Assembly (NCBI GenBank): GCA_043775355.1
Contig: JAYVSL010000050.1
Coordinates: forward strand, 1-38,693
Length of the DNA: 38,693 bases
Source: BOG-1363 sp043775355
Lineage (GTDB): Bacteria > Planctomycetota > UBA11346
Direction: 5' to 3'
Shown: piece by piece, positions 16,281-25,007 of the stretch
How the letters are laid out: each line of letters begins with the position of its first letter
Numbering within the stretch: the stretch's first letter is position 1
The notes under the pieces: generated by a model
Seen by the model: only the letters and a program-made list of their open reading frames with translations
Databases searched by the model: none
Told to the model about the DNA's origin: nothing
Position numbers and translations under genes: made by a program

Positions 16281-18293
16281 ATGACACTGGCCCCTCGCCG
16301 TGAAGCGGTTAGCTTGCCGTCCTCAATGAGCAGGCGGTCGCGATTTTGGTGGCGCAATATCTTGCTCCTGGCACTGGTCCTGGTGGCGATGGTCTCGGTG
16401 TGGTCATGGTGGGTCCAACCGGAAACGACGCAGCTGGGTTTCGCGCGCATTCCTGGTGGCGCAAGTTCCAGCGTGGTGCTGAATAATCTCAACGCTAAAG
16501 CACCTGGAAATCAGCCCTGTCCGGCTTGGCGCATGCATCTGCGCGTGGACCAGAATATTAAATTGCCAGCGGCCGCTTGGGTGATGTTTGAAGGTGGGAA
16601 AATTGGCGAGGGCTATGAGCTCGCGTGGCAACCACAGCGCATGTCGTTGACTCTCAGCCGCAATAAAATTGCACCCTTGGTGTTGGGCGTGACCAGCCTT
16701 GACCACCTGCCACTGCAGATCGCGCTGGTTCGTCATGGATTTCAATTAGAGGTGTGGGCGGATGAAGTTCTGGTCCTTTCCGTACTCGATCCGCAAACTA
16801 CTCCTGCGGCGACGGCCTGGGGTTTTCAAGCTGCTGGTCCGATGGAAGGCACGATTAGCTTACACGACGATCGTCGACTTCTTTCGGCGACCACAGCGGG
16901 TGCTCTGGCTGGTGATGAAGCTATGCTTCATCACATTCTTACCGATCCCACGGCTGAGCACCATGCATGGTTTCTCACTCGCCAAGCCCTGATATTCAAT
17001 ACCGAAAAGATCAACAATGACATTTTAGAAAACGCACAAAAAAGCGCGGAAAACGGCGCTGATCATGCAACTAAACCAATCATGAATGAATTGCGCCAAT
17101 GGCTTGCGTGGAACGACGTTCATATCGGCTTATCGCGGCCAGAGCGTGATTCCGCGACGCGCGCTCAGCGCACCATCAAAGCCGTTGATAAACTCCTCGA
17201 ATTCATCAAGCAGCAACCCATCAATGAATCCGCTGGACTCACCATGGAATTGCTTGATCGCTTGGTGCGCGTGTGCGCACGACCACCGAGTAATAGCACG
17301 CCAGAAGACGTCATGCTCTGGCGCGATCAATGGTTCGATATTCTTGACCGCTGTGCGACGGCGACGCTTACGCATAGTTCTGCCGCCATCCCCGACGATT
17401 GGCGCTGGCAGCTACAATTGATTATCCACGGCGCGCACGTTCTGCGTGGACGACCAGCGAAACCTACTCCCGCCGAAGCGCCCGAGTGGGTAGTGAGTCG
17501 TTGGCGGGCTTTCGCCGGCGGAAATCCCGGAGGCACAACGTTCAGCAATCCCATTCCTTTAGTGGCAGAAGAACGCAATCCCATTCGCCCAGCGCTGGAA
17601 TCGCTCATTCAATTGGCCGCATTCGATCCCGGCGGTCTCGCTGCGGTGACCATGACCGCTGCCATTATGGATGCTCTTGAAAGTCCAATTCCACCCAATG
17701 CGGGACCAGAAGTCATCGAAGCCCTCCAACGACAAAACCACCAACGCGCGCTTGATGCGACCAATGCCAAAACCGCTCCGGCGCGCGAGGCAGCACTGGC
17801 GAAAGCACTGCTCGCCCTGCAGGGAATCGGCGATCCGACAGAGGCCATGCGTCTGCTTGATGTGGACGACCGTCACCAAGCGCCAACCAGCGATGGCACG
17901 ACTCCGTTAGCGCGAAGCGATCCGTTGGCCTACGCCTTGTACCACCTGTTGCAGTATCGGCGTCAGTCAGCTCCCACGCACGGTGAAGGGCCGTTCGCCA
18001 CTCACGAGCCACTGCCAGCCGCTCTCAGCAGTTCCTTCGGACCTCTGCTAAGTGGACGACCTGAAGCCACGCAAGAAGCCTGGAGCACCAATCCTACCGT
18101 GCTTCCGCCAATTCAGGCCTTGGCGACGGCTTTGGCGATGCAAGAAGTGACGCGAACGGTCACAAAAACAGCCTTACCCAACTGGGCCTTGCTGGATCAA
18201 TTGCCCTGTTTTACCTTGCCGCTCCGCCTGATGAAGCCGGTCACCTTGTCGCCGCATGGCCAGGACCCAGGCAAACACACCGTGGTCCCCTAA
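16281..18293 (+). CDS. Unknown membrane-anchored protein with a concanavalin-like domain
   Basis: I do not recognise this 670-residue protein. After a basic start there is one transmembrane helix at about 25-45 (ILLLALVLVAMVSVWSWWV), so the remainder should lie outside the cytoplasm. Residues 70-210 look like a beta-sandwich similar in feel to the C-terminal sensor of the kinase at 10923: 'MFEGGKIGEGYELAWQPQRMSLTL', 'GFQLEVWADEVLVLSVLD', 'WGFQAAGPMEGTISLHDDRRLL'. The rest is mostly helical and Ala-rich. It lies between dnaB and der on the same strand and may form part of the run from aroK to plsY. A GGAG box lies upstream of the ATG. An alternative start is Met16. No enzyme motif is visible. 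Confidence 0.85.
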   Translation: MTLAPRREAVSLPSSMSRRSRFWWRNILLLALVLVAMVSVWSWWVQPETTQLGFARIPGGASSSVVLNNLNAKAPGNQPCPAWRMHLRVDQNIKLPAAAWVMFEGGKIGEGYELAWQPQRMSLTLSRNKIAPLVLGVTSLDHLPLQIALVRHGFQLEVWADEVLVLSVLDPQTTPAATAWGFQAAGPMEGTISLHDDRRLLSATTAGALAGDEAMLHHILTDPTAEHHAWFLTRQALIFNTEKINNDILENAQKSAENGADHATKPIMNELRQWLAWNDVHIGLSRPERDSATRAQRTIKAVDKLLEFIKQQPINESAGLTMELLDRLVRVCARPPSNSTPEDVMLWRDQWFDILDRCATATLTHSSAAIPDDWRWQLQLIIHGAHVLRGRPAKPTPAEAPEWVVSRWRAFAGGNPGGTTFSNPIPLVAEERNPIRPALESLIQLAAFDPGGLAAVTMTAAIMDALESPIPPNAGPEVIEALQRQNHQRALDATNAKTAPAREAALAKALLALQGIGDPTEAMRLLDVDDRHQAPTSDGTTPLARSDPLAYALYHLLQYRRQSAPTHGEGPFATHEPLPAALSSSFGPLLSGRPEATQEAWSTNPTVLPPIQALATALAMQEVTRTVTKTALPNWALLDQLPCFTLPLRLMKPVTLSPHGQDPGKHTVVP

Positions 18294-18408
18294 AAGTGAG
18301 CTGAAAAGCGCGCTCCATTGGACAAGAGATCGCCTCGTCATTCGTTCGGTTTCACCTGCGCTCTGCGCGAACGTCCGTACTACACCCCTGACCAAACTGT
18401 TGCCGCAA

Positions 18409-19872
18409 ATGCTCCCTTCTATCGCTATCGTCGGACGTCCCAACGTCGGCAAATCCAGTCTGTTCAATCGCTTGGTCGGACAGCCCGTCGCCATCGTGGA
18501 CCCAACGCCTGGAGTGACCCGCGATCGCTTGCTGCATGAGGTCGAGCGCGACGGCTTTCGCTTCGAGATCGTCGATACCGGCGGCATCGGCATCGTCGAC
18601 GAGCATCGTCTTGAGTCCGACATTTACCGCCAAGTCGACCGCGCGATCGGTGCGGCTGATCGCATTATTTTTCTGACTGATGGCCGTGATGGCGTCACTC
18701 ATCTGGACCGCGACATCGCCAACCGTCTGCGTCCGCTGAAAGATCGTGTCATTTTAGTGGTCAACAAAATCGACCACGACGGACTGGATAACGAACTCCA
18801 TCAATTCAGTTCACTCGGACTCGGCGAAGCGATTGGCATCAGCGCCGCGCAAGTGATTGGTATTTCCACCATGGTCGAAAAGGTCTGTGAAGATCTGCCG
18901 CAAGCGCGTATCGGCCACGATGAACCGCCACGGCCCGCCGATGGTCGCATCAGCATCTGCCTTGCCGGTCGTCGCAACGTCGGTAAATCATCGCTGACTA
19001 ACGCTCTTTGTGGCGAAGAACGCGTGATTGTCGCTGACTTGCCTGGCACCACGCGCGACGCCGTCGACGTCCCGATCGATCGTCCTGAAGGGATTTTCAC
19101 GCTGATCGACACCGCTGGCCTGCGTAAGAAAAACCAAATCGAAGAAGATTTAGAATTCTACGCGGCCTGCCGTACCGAACGTGCGATCAAACGCGCCGAC
19201 GTTATTTTGCTGGTCCTTGATGCCAGCGACGAAGTTGGCGCGGTTGATAAAAAGATCGCGCACTTCTGTGAGGTCGAAGGCAAGCCCACCGTCATCGTGA
19301 TTAATAAATGGGACTTAGCTGAAAAAGGCGGAGCCAGCCGCGATCAATACACCACGTGGTTGCGCGATCGTTTGCCTGGGCTGAAGTACGCTCCCATCGC
19401 GTACACCTGTGCACTGACCGGCGCGCATATCGGCGAGGCGCTGAAGCTGGCAACCGAACTGCACGCTGAAACCCAGCAGCGCGTGACGACGTCGCAGCTC
19501 AACGATTTATTAGAATTGGCGGTTCAACGCCGACGCCCACGCAAAGTTGGCCCGGTCCATACCAAAATTTATTACGGCACCCAAGTCGACAGCTTGCCGC
19601 CGACGTTTATTTTCTTCGTCAATCGCACCGACTGGATTGAGCCAGGTTATTCGCGCTATCTGGAAAACTTTCTGCGTGAACGCTTGCCGTTTTCCCGCGT
19701 TCCGCTGCGCGTCTTGTTCAAAGCCCGCGAAAGTGTTTTCCACGGCCAACTCGACGAACATCAAGTGGTCAAAGCGCGCACCAAGGCCGAACGTCGCGCC
19801 ACACTGATCATTCCGAAAACCACCCGCCCGAAACGAAGTGGTCCACCACGCGCCCGTGGCCGGCGTTCTTGA
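18409..19872 (+). CDS. der: Double-domain GTPase Der (ribosome assembly)
   Basis: The 487-residue protein starts at the ATG at 18409 (MLPSIAIVGRPNVGKSS); an upstream in-frame start adds 51 residues unlike the family. Der has two G-domains and helps 50S subunit maturation. First domain: P-loop GRPNVGKSS at 9-17, G2/G3 'VTRDRL ... DTGG', G4 'NKID'. Second domain: GRRNVGKSS at 187-195, 'DLPGTTRDAVD', 'DTAGLRKK', 'NKWDL'. The C-terminal KH-like domain is 'FFVNRTDWIEPGYSRYLENFLRERLPFSRVPLRVLFKARES'. The basic tail (KTTRPKRSGPPRARGRRS) is common. It stands 115 bp after the unknown membrane protein and 16 bp before plsY. Confidence 0.96.
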   Translation: MLPSIAIVGRPNVGKSSLFNRLVGQPVAIVDPTPGVTRDRLLHEVERDGFRFEIVDTGGIGIVDEHRLESDIYRQVDRAIGAADRIIFLTDGRDGVTHLDRDIANRLRPLKDRVILVVNKIDHDGLDNELHQFSSLGLGEAIGISAAQVIGISTMVEKVCEDLPQARIGHDEPPRPADGRISICLAGRRNVGKSSLTNALCGEERVIVADLPGTTRDAVDVPIDRPEGIFTLIDTAGLRKKNQIEEDLEFYAACRTERAIKRADVILLVLDASDEVGAVDKKIAHFCEVEGKPTVIVINKWDLAEKGGASRDQYTTWLRDRLPGLKYAPIAYTCALTGAHIGEALKLATELHAETQQRVTTSQLNDLLELAVQRRRPRKVGPVHTKIYYGTQVDSLPPTFIFFVNRTDWIEPGYSRYLENFLRERLPFSRVPLRVLFKARESVFHGQLDEHQVVKARTKAERRATLIIPKTTRPKRSGPPRARGRRS

Positions 19873-19888
19873 ACCGGAGCATTGAGTC

Positions 19889-20515
19889 ATGAACTGGCTG
19901 TTGTTGCCGCTGACGTATCTGCTCGGTTCAATCAGCTTTGCCTGGTTGGCGGCGAAAGCGAAAGGCATCGACCTGCGCCAACACGGCTCAGGCAACCTGG
20001 GTGCAACCAACGCTGGTCGCGTGCTCGGACGGAAATGGTTTTTCCTGATTTTTACTGCTGATTTAGCGAAAGGTCTGATCCCAGTCCTGATCGCCCTTGC
20101 GCTAGTGGAGCACAACCAAGCATCCGCAACGTTGCCGGTATTGACCGCCGCGTGCGCGATTCTTGGCCATAGCTTCACCTGCTTTCACGGCTTTAAAGGC
20201 GGCAAAGCGGTGGCGACTTCACTGGGAGTCCTGATCGGACTGGTCTATATCACTGCCGCGATCACCTTTTGCATTTGGATATTGGTATGGGCGCTTGGCT
20301 ACACGCTCTTTCGTTTAAAAGCCAGTGACGCCGTTGGACCGGCTTCGATCGTGGCTTCCTTAGCGATGCCGTTCGCCCACCTCGCAACGTACCCAAACCC
20401 ATGGCTGATCATCAATCTGCCGCTGACGACATTTCTTTTTCTCGTCTCGGCTTTAGTGATCGTACGCCATCGCAGCAATATCGCGAAACTCATGGGAAAA
20501 ACCTCGCCGAACTGA
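19889..20515 (+). CDS. plsY: Acyl-phosphate:glycerol-3-phosphate acyltransferase
   Basis: The 208-residue integral membrane enzyme transfers the acyl group of acyl-phosphate to glycerol-3-phosphate, the first step of phospholipid synthesis. It shows the three PlsY motifs: 'LLGSISFAW', 'GSGNLGATNAGR' and 'LGHSFTCFHGFKGGKAVATSLG'. There are five or more hydrophobic helices, and the length is standard. It lies 16 bp after der with a GGAGC box before the ATG, so the two are probably cotranscribed. A tandem-repeat stretch follows immediately. Its acyl-phosphate supplier plsX is not in the window. Confidence 0.95.
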   Translation: MNWLLLPLTYLLGSISFAWLAAKAKGIDLRQHGSGNLGATNAGRVLGRKWFFLIFTADLAKGLIPVLIALALVEHNQASATLPVLTAACAILGHSFTCFHGFKGGKAVATSLGVLIGLVYITAAITFCIWILVWALGYTLFRLKASDAVGPASIVASLAMPFAHLATYPNPWLIINLPLTTFLFLVSALVIVRHRSNIAKLMGKTSPN

Positions 20516-20536
20516 ACCGCGGTTCGCGATATTCAT

Positions 20537-20602
20537 TACCGCCTATTCGCCGCCTCTTTACCGCCTATTTACCGCCTCTTTACCGCCTATTTGCTGCCTA
20601 TA
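20537..20602. repeat. Six tandem copies of an 11-bp unit at the plsY/sigma-factor junction
   Basis: The unit taccgcctatt alternates with ccgcctctt-type versions; six copies can be counted at 20537, 20548, 20559, 20570, 20581 and 20592, exactly 11 bp apart. The last units reach into the stop and final codons of the ECF sigma gene on the other strand. Confidence 0.85.
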
Positions 20603-21120
20603 TCCGGCATCAAAACAAACAGTGCTTGGCGCGCGCGGTATAAACGCTTCTCCACATTCGACACACTGATGCCCAACACTTCCGCAATCTTATCATAATC
20701 CAGGCCCGCTTCGTATTTGAGCGCCAAAACCTCGCGATATTGCGGGGGAATCCGCGCAAGAGAGATGCGTAAGTGGTCTAACATAGGATGCTCACGCTCG
20801 GGCTCACGCTGCACAATTCCCTTCAACTGTTCATCACTGGTGGCGTGTTCATGACCGTGACGGCGAAGCCAGCTAATCGCTTCATTACGCACGATGGTAC
20901 ATAACCACGAAGGAAAAGTGACCGGATCACCAAGTTGGCCAAGATGGTTATACGCCCGGATAAAGGCTTCCTGCACCACGTCATCAACCGCTGCATCGTC
21001 ACCCAAGACCCCACGTGCAACGGCGCGGGCACGCAGCGTATGCACTGACACTAAAGACTCAAAGGCGCTACGGTCGCCATCAAGTGCTCGTCTGACAAGT
21101 TGTGCATCCGCTTCGGACAT
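20587..21120 (-). CDS. ECF-family RNA polymerase sigma factor
   Basis: ECF sigma factors have regions 2 and 4 only. Region 2 is 'LVRRALDGDRSAFESLVSVHTLRARAVARGVLGDDAAVDDVVQEAFIRAYNHLGQ ... FPSWLCTIVRNEAISWLRR' and region 4 is 'LARIPPQYREVLALKYEAGLDYDKIAEVLGISVSNVEKRLYRARQAL'. I prefer the ATG at 21120 (177 residues, beginning MSEADAQLV, the usual ECF start). A TTG at 21147 would add 9 residues. AAGGGA sits immediately before that ATG, so the ribosome spacing is unusual. It faces a HAD phosphatase across an 80-bp gap. No anti-sigma factor gene is adjacent; in planctomycetes some ECFs are controlled by kinases, and the one at 10923 is a conceivable but unproven link. Confidence 0.88.
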   Translation of the reverse strand: MSEADAQLVRRALDGDRSAFESLVSVHTLRARAVARGVLGDDAAVDDVVQEAFIRAYNHLGQLGDPVTFPSWLCTIVRNEAISWLRRHGHEHATSDEQLKGIVQREPEREHPMLDHLRISLARIPPQYREVLALKYEAGLDYDKIAEVLGISVSNVEKRLYRARQALFVLMPDIGSK

Positions 21121-21200
21121 TCCCTTAACTATCTCATAATCGGACAATAGGGCAGGGCATTTCCGTTTGGAACCAGCAACAGCGATTGAGACTGCTGCGC

Positions 21201-21965
21201 ATGGTTACTCCACGACGCATCTCGACCGTGACTCTTGACTGGGGCGACACCCTGGCTGCCAACCACGGAATGCCGTACTTGGTCACCCAACGACGAGCAT
21301 TTGAACGGCTGGGACAAGATCTGGCGGCATTGGGCTGCACCGTCCCGGCAGATTTTGCCGCTCAGGCCATGGCGGATCTGGAAGGCGATTGGAGGCGCTC
21401 GATTGACCCGCTGCAAAATCCAGACCATCGTGAATTCGATTTCGCGGCGATGCTGGCTGGCTGGGTCAATGCGGTCGGCGCTATCGAATGCGACACGCAT
21501 CGCGTTCAGCAAGCGATTACTCGCTGCACCGCGCGCCTGACCGACACCGTGATTCCATATGGAGATAGCGTTGCGGCGCTGAGCATGCTCAAAGCGCGCG
21601 GGTATCGCATCGGCATCTTGTCGCACACGCCATGGCCGGGCGACGCTTGTCGCGAATGGTTTGCGCGCCACGGCATGGCGGGCTACATCGATTTTTACAG
21701 TCTGAGTTGTGAAGTCGGTTGGATCAAACCGCACCCACGACATTTTCAGCACGCCCTGGACCAGTCCGGCGTGAGCGCTGAGCACATTTTGCATGTGGGC
21801 GACCATCCCCTTCGAGACATCCAAGGCGCACGAGCCCACGGGTTTCGTACCTGCCTACGCATCACCGAAAATATTTATACCCAAGACGCACTGCACCAGT
21901 GCAAACCGGACGCCGAAATTCTCCACCTGCGCGAACTGCTTGAGGTCCTAGAGCGAATCGGGTGA
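21201..21965 (+). CDS. HAD-superfamily hydrolase (phosphatase)
   Basis: The 254-residue protein has all four HAD motifs: I 'LDWGDTL' (D13 nucleophile, D16 acid; the spacer WG is a variant of the usual FDG), II 'ILSHTP', III 'KPHPRHF', IV 'HVGDHPLRDIQGARAHG'. A helical cap sits between motifs I and II, as in HAD-IA enzymes. It probably removes phosphate from a small metabolite or acts as an epimerase/dehalogenase relative; the substrate cannot be told from the sequence. The ATG at 21201 was chosen over a TTG five codons earlier. It is divergent from the ECF sigma factor. Confidence 0.88.
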   Translation: MVTPRRISTVTLDWGDTLAANHGMPYLVTQRRAFERLGQDLAALGCTVPADFAAQAMADLEGDWRRSIDPLQNPDHREFDFAAMLAGWVNAVGAIECDTHRVQQAITRCTARLTDTVIPYGDSVAALSMLKARGYRIGILSHTPWPGDACREWFARHGMAGYIDFYSLSCEVGWIKPHPRHFQHALDQSGVSAEHILHVGDHPLRDIQGARAHGFRTCLRITENIYTQDALHQCKPDAEILHLRELLEVLERIG

Positions 21966-22029
21966 TGCACAGAACACAGATCCATTTCGCTGGAGCGATA
22001 GAACACCATAGAAAGTGGTAAAAGCGAGA

Positions 22030-22077
22030 GACAGGAAAGACAGGAAAGACAGGGAAGACAGGGAAGACAGGGAAGAC
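22030..22077. repeat. Tandem 9-bp repeat, about 5.3 copies
   Basis: Units gacaggaaa, gacaggaaa and then three gacagggaa follow one another from 22030 to 22074, with a partial sixth. It lies directly next to the REP-like element. Confidence 0.85.
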
Positions 22078-22083
22078 AAATTT

Positions 22084-22208
22084 AACAGGAGGGCGCGGAG
22101 GCGCAGAGCAATCATCAAAGCAGATGAACCAGCAATTGCGTTCGAGATCCGTCGTCGAATCTGAGCCGTCATCTTCTCTGCGCCTCTGCGCCTCTGCGCC
22201 CTCCTGTT
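22084..22208. repeat. REP-like inverted repeat, copy 2
   Basis: Left arm 22084-22108 (25 nt) and right arm 22176-22208 (33 nt) match at 24 of 25 positions in inverted orientation; the right arm carries one extra GCAGAGGC unit. The centre is 67 nt and does not resemble that of copy 1 at 3607-3721. Arm sequences of the two copies are clearly related. Confidence 0.85.
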
Positions 22209-22316
22209 CAATCCTGATTTCTCGGCTTCTCTGGTCGTCTGGTGCTCAGTGTTCTATCTCGTGCCGAATAGCTGGCTTCTGCTTGCACCGCGCTGCGGCA
22301 CGCGTCAATCACGCGC

Positions 22317-22682
22317 ATGGCAGAACATGGTCCCGAACGCGATCGCCGATTAGCAGCGAAGCCGCGCTATCGTTTTCGTGCGGCGAAACCGCTCGCTGAC
22401 GAAATCGAATCGTTACTCGGCAGCGAAACCTTTCGTCGTATGCGGCGATTTCAAAAAGTTGCTGACGCGCTCAAGTCCGCAGTCGGTGAGAGCGTTCTCA
22501 ATCGTCTGAAACCCGTGCGCATGCAAGCCGGAGTGCTCACCATTGAAGTGCTTGATGGCCCGTTACTCGCTGAATTGCGCCAACACCGCGAACGCGCGAT
22601 TTTACAATCGCTCACCCAGGCAGGCACTGGCGTCACGCAAATAACCTGGCGCATCGCACGCAGTCGTCCACCTACGAAGTAA
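22317..22682 (+). CDS. dciA: DciA-like DUF721 protein (probable DnaB helicase operator)
   Basis: The 121-residue protein fits the DUF721/DciA family, whose members help load DnaB in bacteria that lack DnaC or DnaI. The matching block is 'MRRFQKVADALKSAVGESVLNRLKPVRMQAGVLTIEVLDGPLLAELRQHRERAIL', with the family's helix-strand-strand-helix pattern. A basic N-terminal extension (GPERDRRLAAKPRYRFRAAK) is consistent with DNA binding. The last 11 bp overlap the convergent phosphatase gene. The dnaB gene lies 6 kb upstream in the window, so the match is functionally plausible. Start at the ATG at 22317. Confidence 0.75.
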   Translation: MAEHGPERDRRLAAKPRYRFRAAKPLADEIESLLGSETFRRMRRFQKVADALKSAVGESVLNRLKPVRMQAGVLTIEVLDGPLLAELRQHRERAILQSLTQAGTGVTQITWRIARSRPPTK

Positions 22683-23367
22683 TAACGTGACCAGCCGGCC
22701 ACACCACGCCACTCAAGACGCGATTGGTTAATCCACCACTGGTGTCGCATAATACGCGCTGTGGTAAAATCAGCGCCTGACGTACCGGAGTATGCCCGCT
22801 GATCACGCAGGTGTCGGCTGGTAAATCTTCGGGCACACAATGGGCCCAAGCTTTATTAAATAACGGCGCCGCATCACCGTCGTCGTTTTCCCAACCTTTG
22901 GAAATTGAAGCCACCTGTTCGGCCCACGGATGTTCACTTAATCCCGCGTGTACGGCGATCCAACGGCGATCATCGCATTGTCCCTGTAAAATCCACGGCA
23001 ACGACACCATCCAGGAGAGATGCTCTCCCATCGCCGTGATCAACGCCTCTGGCGTACGAACGCCGTATGCGGACATCACTGCTTGGCCCCCAAAGCTGCG
23101 TTTCCACGCCTCGAAAAGCTGCATGTCTGGAGCGTACCCAGTGCCGGGCAAACCGAGTGCGCGCACCAGCGTATATTCGTGATTACCCATCAAACAGCGC
23201 GCTCGTCGACCATCGCACAAAGCGTGCACGCGGTCGAGCACCGCCGGAACTTGCGGGCCTCGATCAATGAGATCGCCCATGAATACCATCTCACCAATTG
23301 ACGATTCAATAACGCGATCAAGGCGATCGCGCCAACCGTGGACATCGCCAATAAACGTAATGGCCAT
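22672..23367 (-). CDS. PPP-family metallophosphoesterase (ApaH / PrpA-like)
   Basis: The 231-residue protein carries the PPP signature: GDVHG at 7-11, GDLIDRGP at 31-38, GNHE at 61-64, a His in 'AVHAGLSEHP' and one in 'SGHTPV'. These bind two metal ions and the phosphate. Such enzymes either dephosphorylate protein Ser/Thr or cleave diadenosine tetraphosphate, and the sequence does not decide between these. It could balance the kinase at 10923, but that is only a guess. It converges on dciA with an 11-bp overlap, and reads away from the DUF4340 operon. The start ATG at 23367 has no strong ribosome site. Confidence 0.87.
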   Translation of the reverse strand: MAITFIGDVHGWRDRLDRVIESSIGEMVFMGDLIDRGPQVPAVLDRVHALCDGRRARCLMGNHEYTLVRALGLPGTGYAPDMQLFEAWKRSFGGQAVMSAYGVRTPEALITAMGEHLSWMVSLPWILQGQCDDRRWIAVHAGLSEHPWAEQVASISKGWENDDGDAAPLFNKAWAHCVPEDLPADTCVISGHTPVRQALILPQRVLCDTSGGLTNRVLSGVVWPAGHVITS

Positions 23368-23429
23368 GATCGTCAGTATTCATTGCCGGGCATGGCGTAC
23401 CATGCCCGGATCGTTGAACCCCAAACCAC

Positions 23430-25007
23430 TTAGGGCGCGGGGTTTGCTGCTGGTGCCGTTGGAGCTGGAGCTGCTGATGCAGGCGAGGGAACTGCTGATG
23501 CAGGCGCGGGAGCAGGAGCAGGAACTGCTGGTGCTGGACTTAGTGCTGGTGCTGGAGCAGCACCAGGGATGCCCGGTGCTGGTGGAATGGCCGCACCATC
23601 AGCTGGCTTATCCGCTGGTTTTTCTGCGGGTTTAGCTTCGAACAACTGTGCCAGTGCTGGACGCAAGATTTTGAAATTGTCGTCGCTAATCACGTAGAAA
23701 AACTGACTGAAGCGCGCCTGCGCTTTTGCCGCGCGCTGTTTGCCTGGCGGAACTTTGGGAGCTTCAGCAGGTTTATCCGCTGGCTTTGGCTTGGTCGGAT
23801 CCGCAGCAGCCAGTTTGTCAGCTTCGGCTTTCTTAGCTTCCGCTTCAATCTTTGCCAATTGCGCATCTTCATCAGCCGATGGATCATATTGCACATAGAC
23901 GCTCATGTAGCGATTATGACCAGTGGCCGGCGCTTTCGCATCTTTAGCATCTTTAGCATCTTTCGCCGCGCCTTTCTTAATTTCACTCGGCGGTTTCTCT
24001 TCGTCTTCCACCGACACTTCACCAAAAAGCAAACTGTACCGCAGGCCATCTTTGGTAGTGAAATCAACGGCGCCTTCGTTACCGAAGAGCGCATAGGTTT
24101 TGTTGCCAATCGCCACTTTAAGCGCGTCAGGACGAGCCAGCAATTCCGGGCTGTCGGACGGGAAGAAACCCGAACCCAACAACACTTGTAAATCAAACTT
24201 GCGCACGCCAGTCAAACGAAGGCTGGTCACCTGATTCAAAATTTTGTCGACGGTGTCTTTGAACACACGTTTTTCTGCGGGCGTCTGCGCCGACAGCCAA
24301 TCAGCGGATGCGCTCGTACGCGCAAAACGCGTCAGTGAACGTTCTTCAAGTGCGCTGGTTTGTTCGTTTACGGAATAATCCGCAACTGCTACGCCACGGA
24401 TATCTTCGGCCTTCAACTTCATCAAATCGGTCTCAACCCAATCGATAAACTTGGTGCTGATGTCGGCATCAACTTTTGCGGTATAGACCTCGGCTTGATC
24501 TGCATCGCGAACGAAGCTCAGGCCATCGCTCTCAGAAACATTTTTTCCGATAATGACATCGACCAGGACGCCACCGGTGGAGTCCTTCAGTACGACTCGC
24601 TTACCACGTCCCTTCAGCTTGCTGTCTGCCGACATCGGATCGACCACGCCCAATGATTCGTGTTGCTTGCTGTCACTAGTCACCAAGCGACCGAACGTCA
24701 CGTTGCGCACACCGCCGCTGGTTTTGCCAACCCGTGTGCCGCCATCTGCGGGATAATTAAAATGACTTGGAATTACCCAGATACCTTGGCTTTGATTCAC
24801 CGCAAAGACCTTAGGTACACTGGCTGAATCATCCCAACTCACCACCCGCAGGCTGGCGACTTGTTCAGCGCTGACTTCTTTACTTCCACGATTCAGCAAC
24901 TGGCCAGAGCGAGAAGATTCGACCACCACCGGAGCTGACCGGGGCACCCAGGCTGGGATTGCCGTAGCAATGGCGAGAACGCCGAGAACGAGAGGAAGAG
25001 CTTTCAT
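23430..25007 (-). CDS. DUF4340 domain protein with Pro-Ala-rich tail
   Basis: The 525-residue protein begins with a signal/anchor helix (LPLVLGVLAIATAIPAWV) and should lie on the outer side of the membrane. Residues 70-340 resemble DUF4340, a family found beside GldG-type ABC transporters and usually annotated 'DUF4340 domain-containing protein'. Residues 340-365 hold repeats (KDAKDAKDAK). The last 70 residues are a low-complexity Pro/Ala tail (APAPALSPAPAVPAPAP) that may span periplasm or cell wall. Its start overlaps the stop of the GldFG gene by 4 nt, so the two are translationally coupled. Function not established. Confidence 0.85.
   Translation of the reverse strand: MKALPLVLGVLAIATAIPAWVPRSAPVVVESSRSGQLLNRGSKEVSAEQVASLRVVSWDDSASVPKVFAVNQSQGIWVIPSHFNYPADGGTRVGKTSGGVRNVTFGRLVTSDSKQHESLGVVDPMSADSKLKGRGKRVVLKDSTGGVLVDVIIGKNVSESDGLSFVRDADQAEVYTAKVDADISTKFIDWVETDLMKLKAEDIRGVAVADYSVNEQTSALEERSLTRFARTSASADWLSAQTPAEKRVFKDTVDKILNQVTSLRLTGVRKFDLQVLLGSGFFPSDSPELLARPDALKVAIGNKTYALFGNEGAVDFTTKDGLRYSLLFGEVSVEDEEKPPSEIKKGAAKDAKDAKDAKAPATGHNRYMSVYVQYDPSADEDAQLAKIEAEAKKAEADKLAAADPTKPKPADKPAEAPKVPPGKQRAAKAQARFSQFFYVISDDNFKILRPALAQLFEAKPAEKPADKPADGAAIPPAPGIPGAAPAPALSPAPAVPAPAPAPASAVPSPASAAPAPTAPAANPAP

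Larger units (their letters stand above)
21966..22316. other. 351-bp intergenic region made mostly of repeats
   Basis: This gap between the HAD gene and dciA holds the 9-bp tandem array (22030-22077) and REP-like copy 2 (22084-22208). The remaining 100 bp before dciA has no clear promoter or terminator. I see no gene. Confidence 0.7.
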
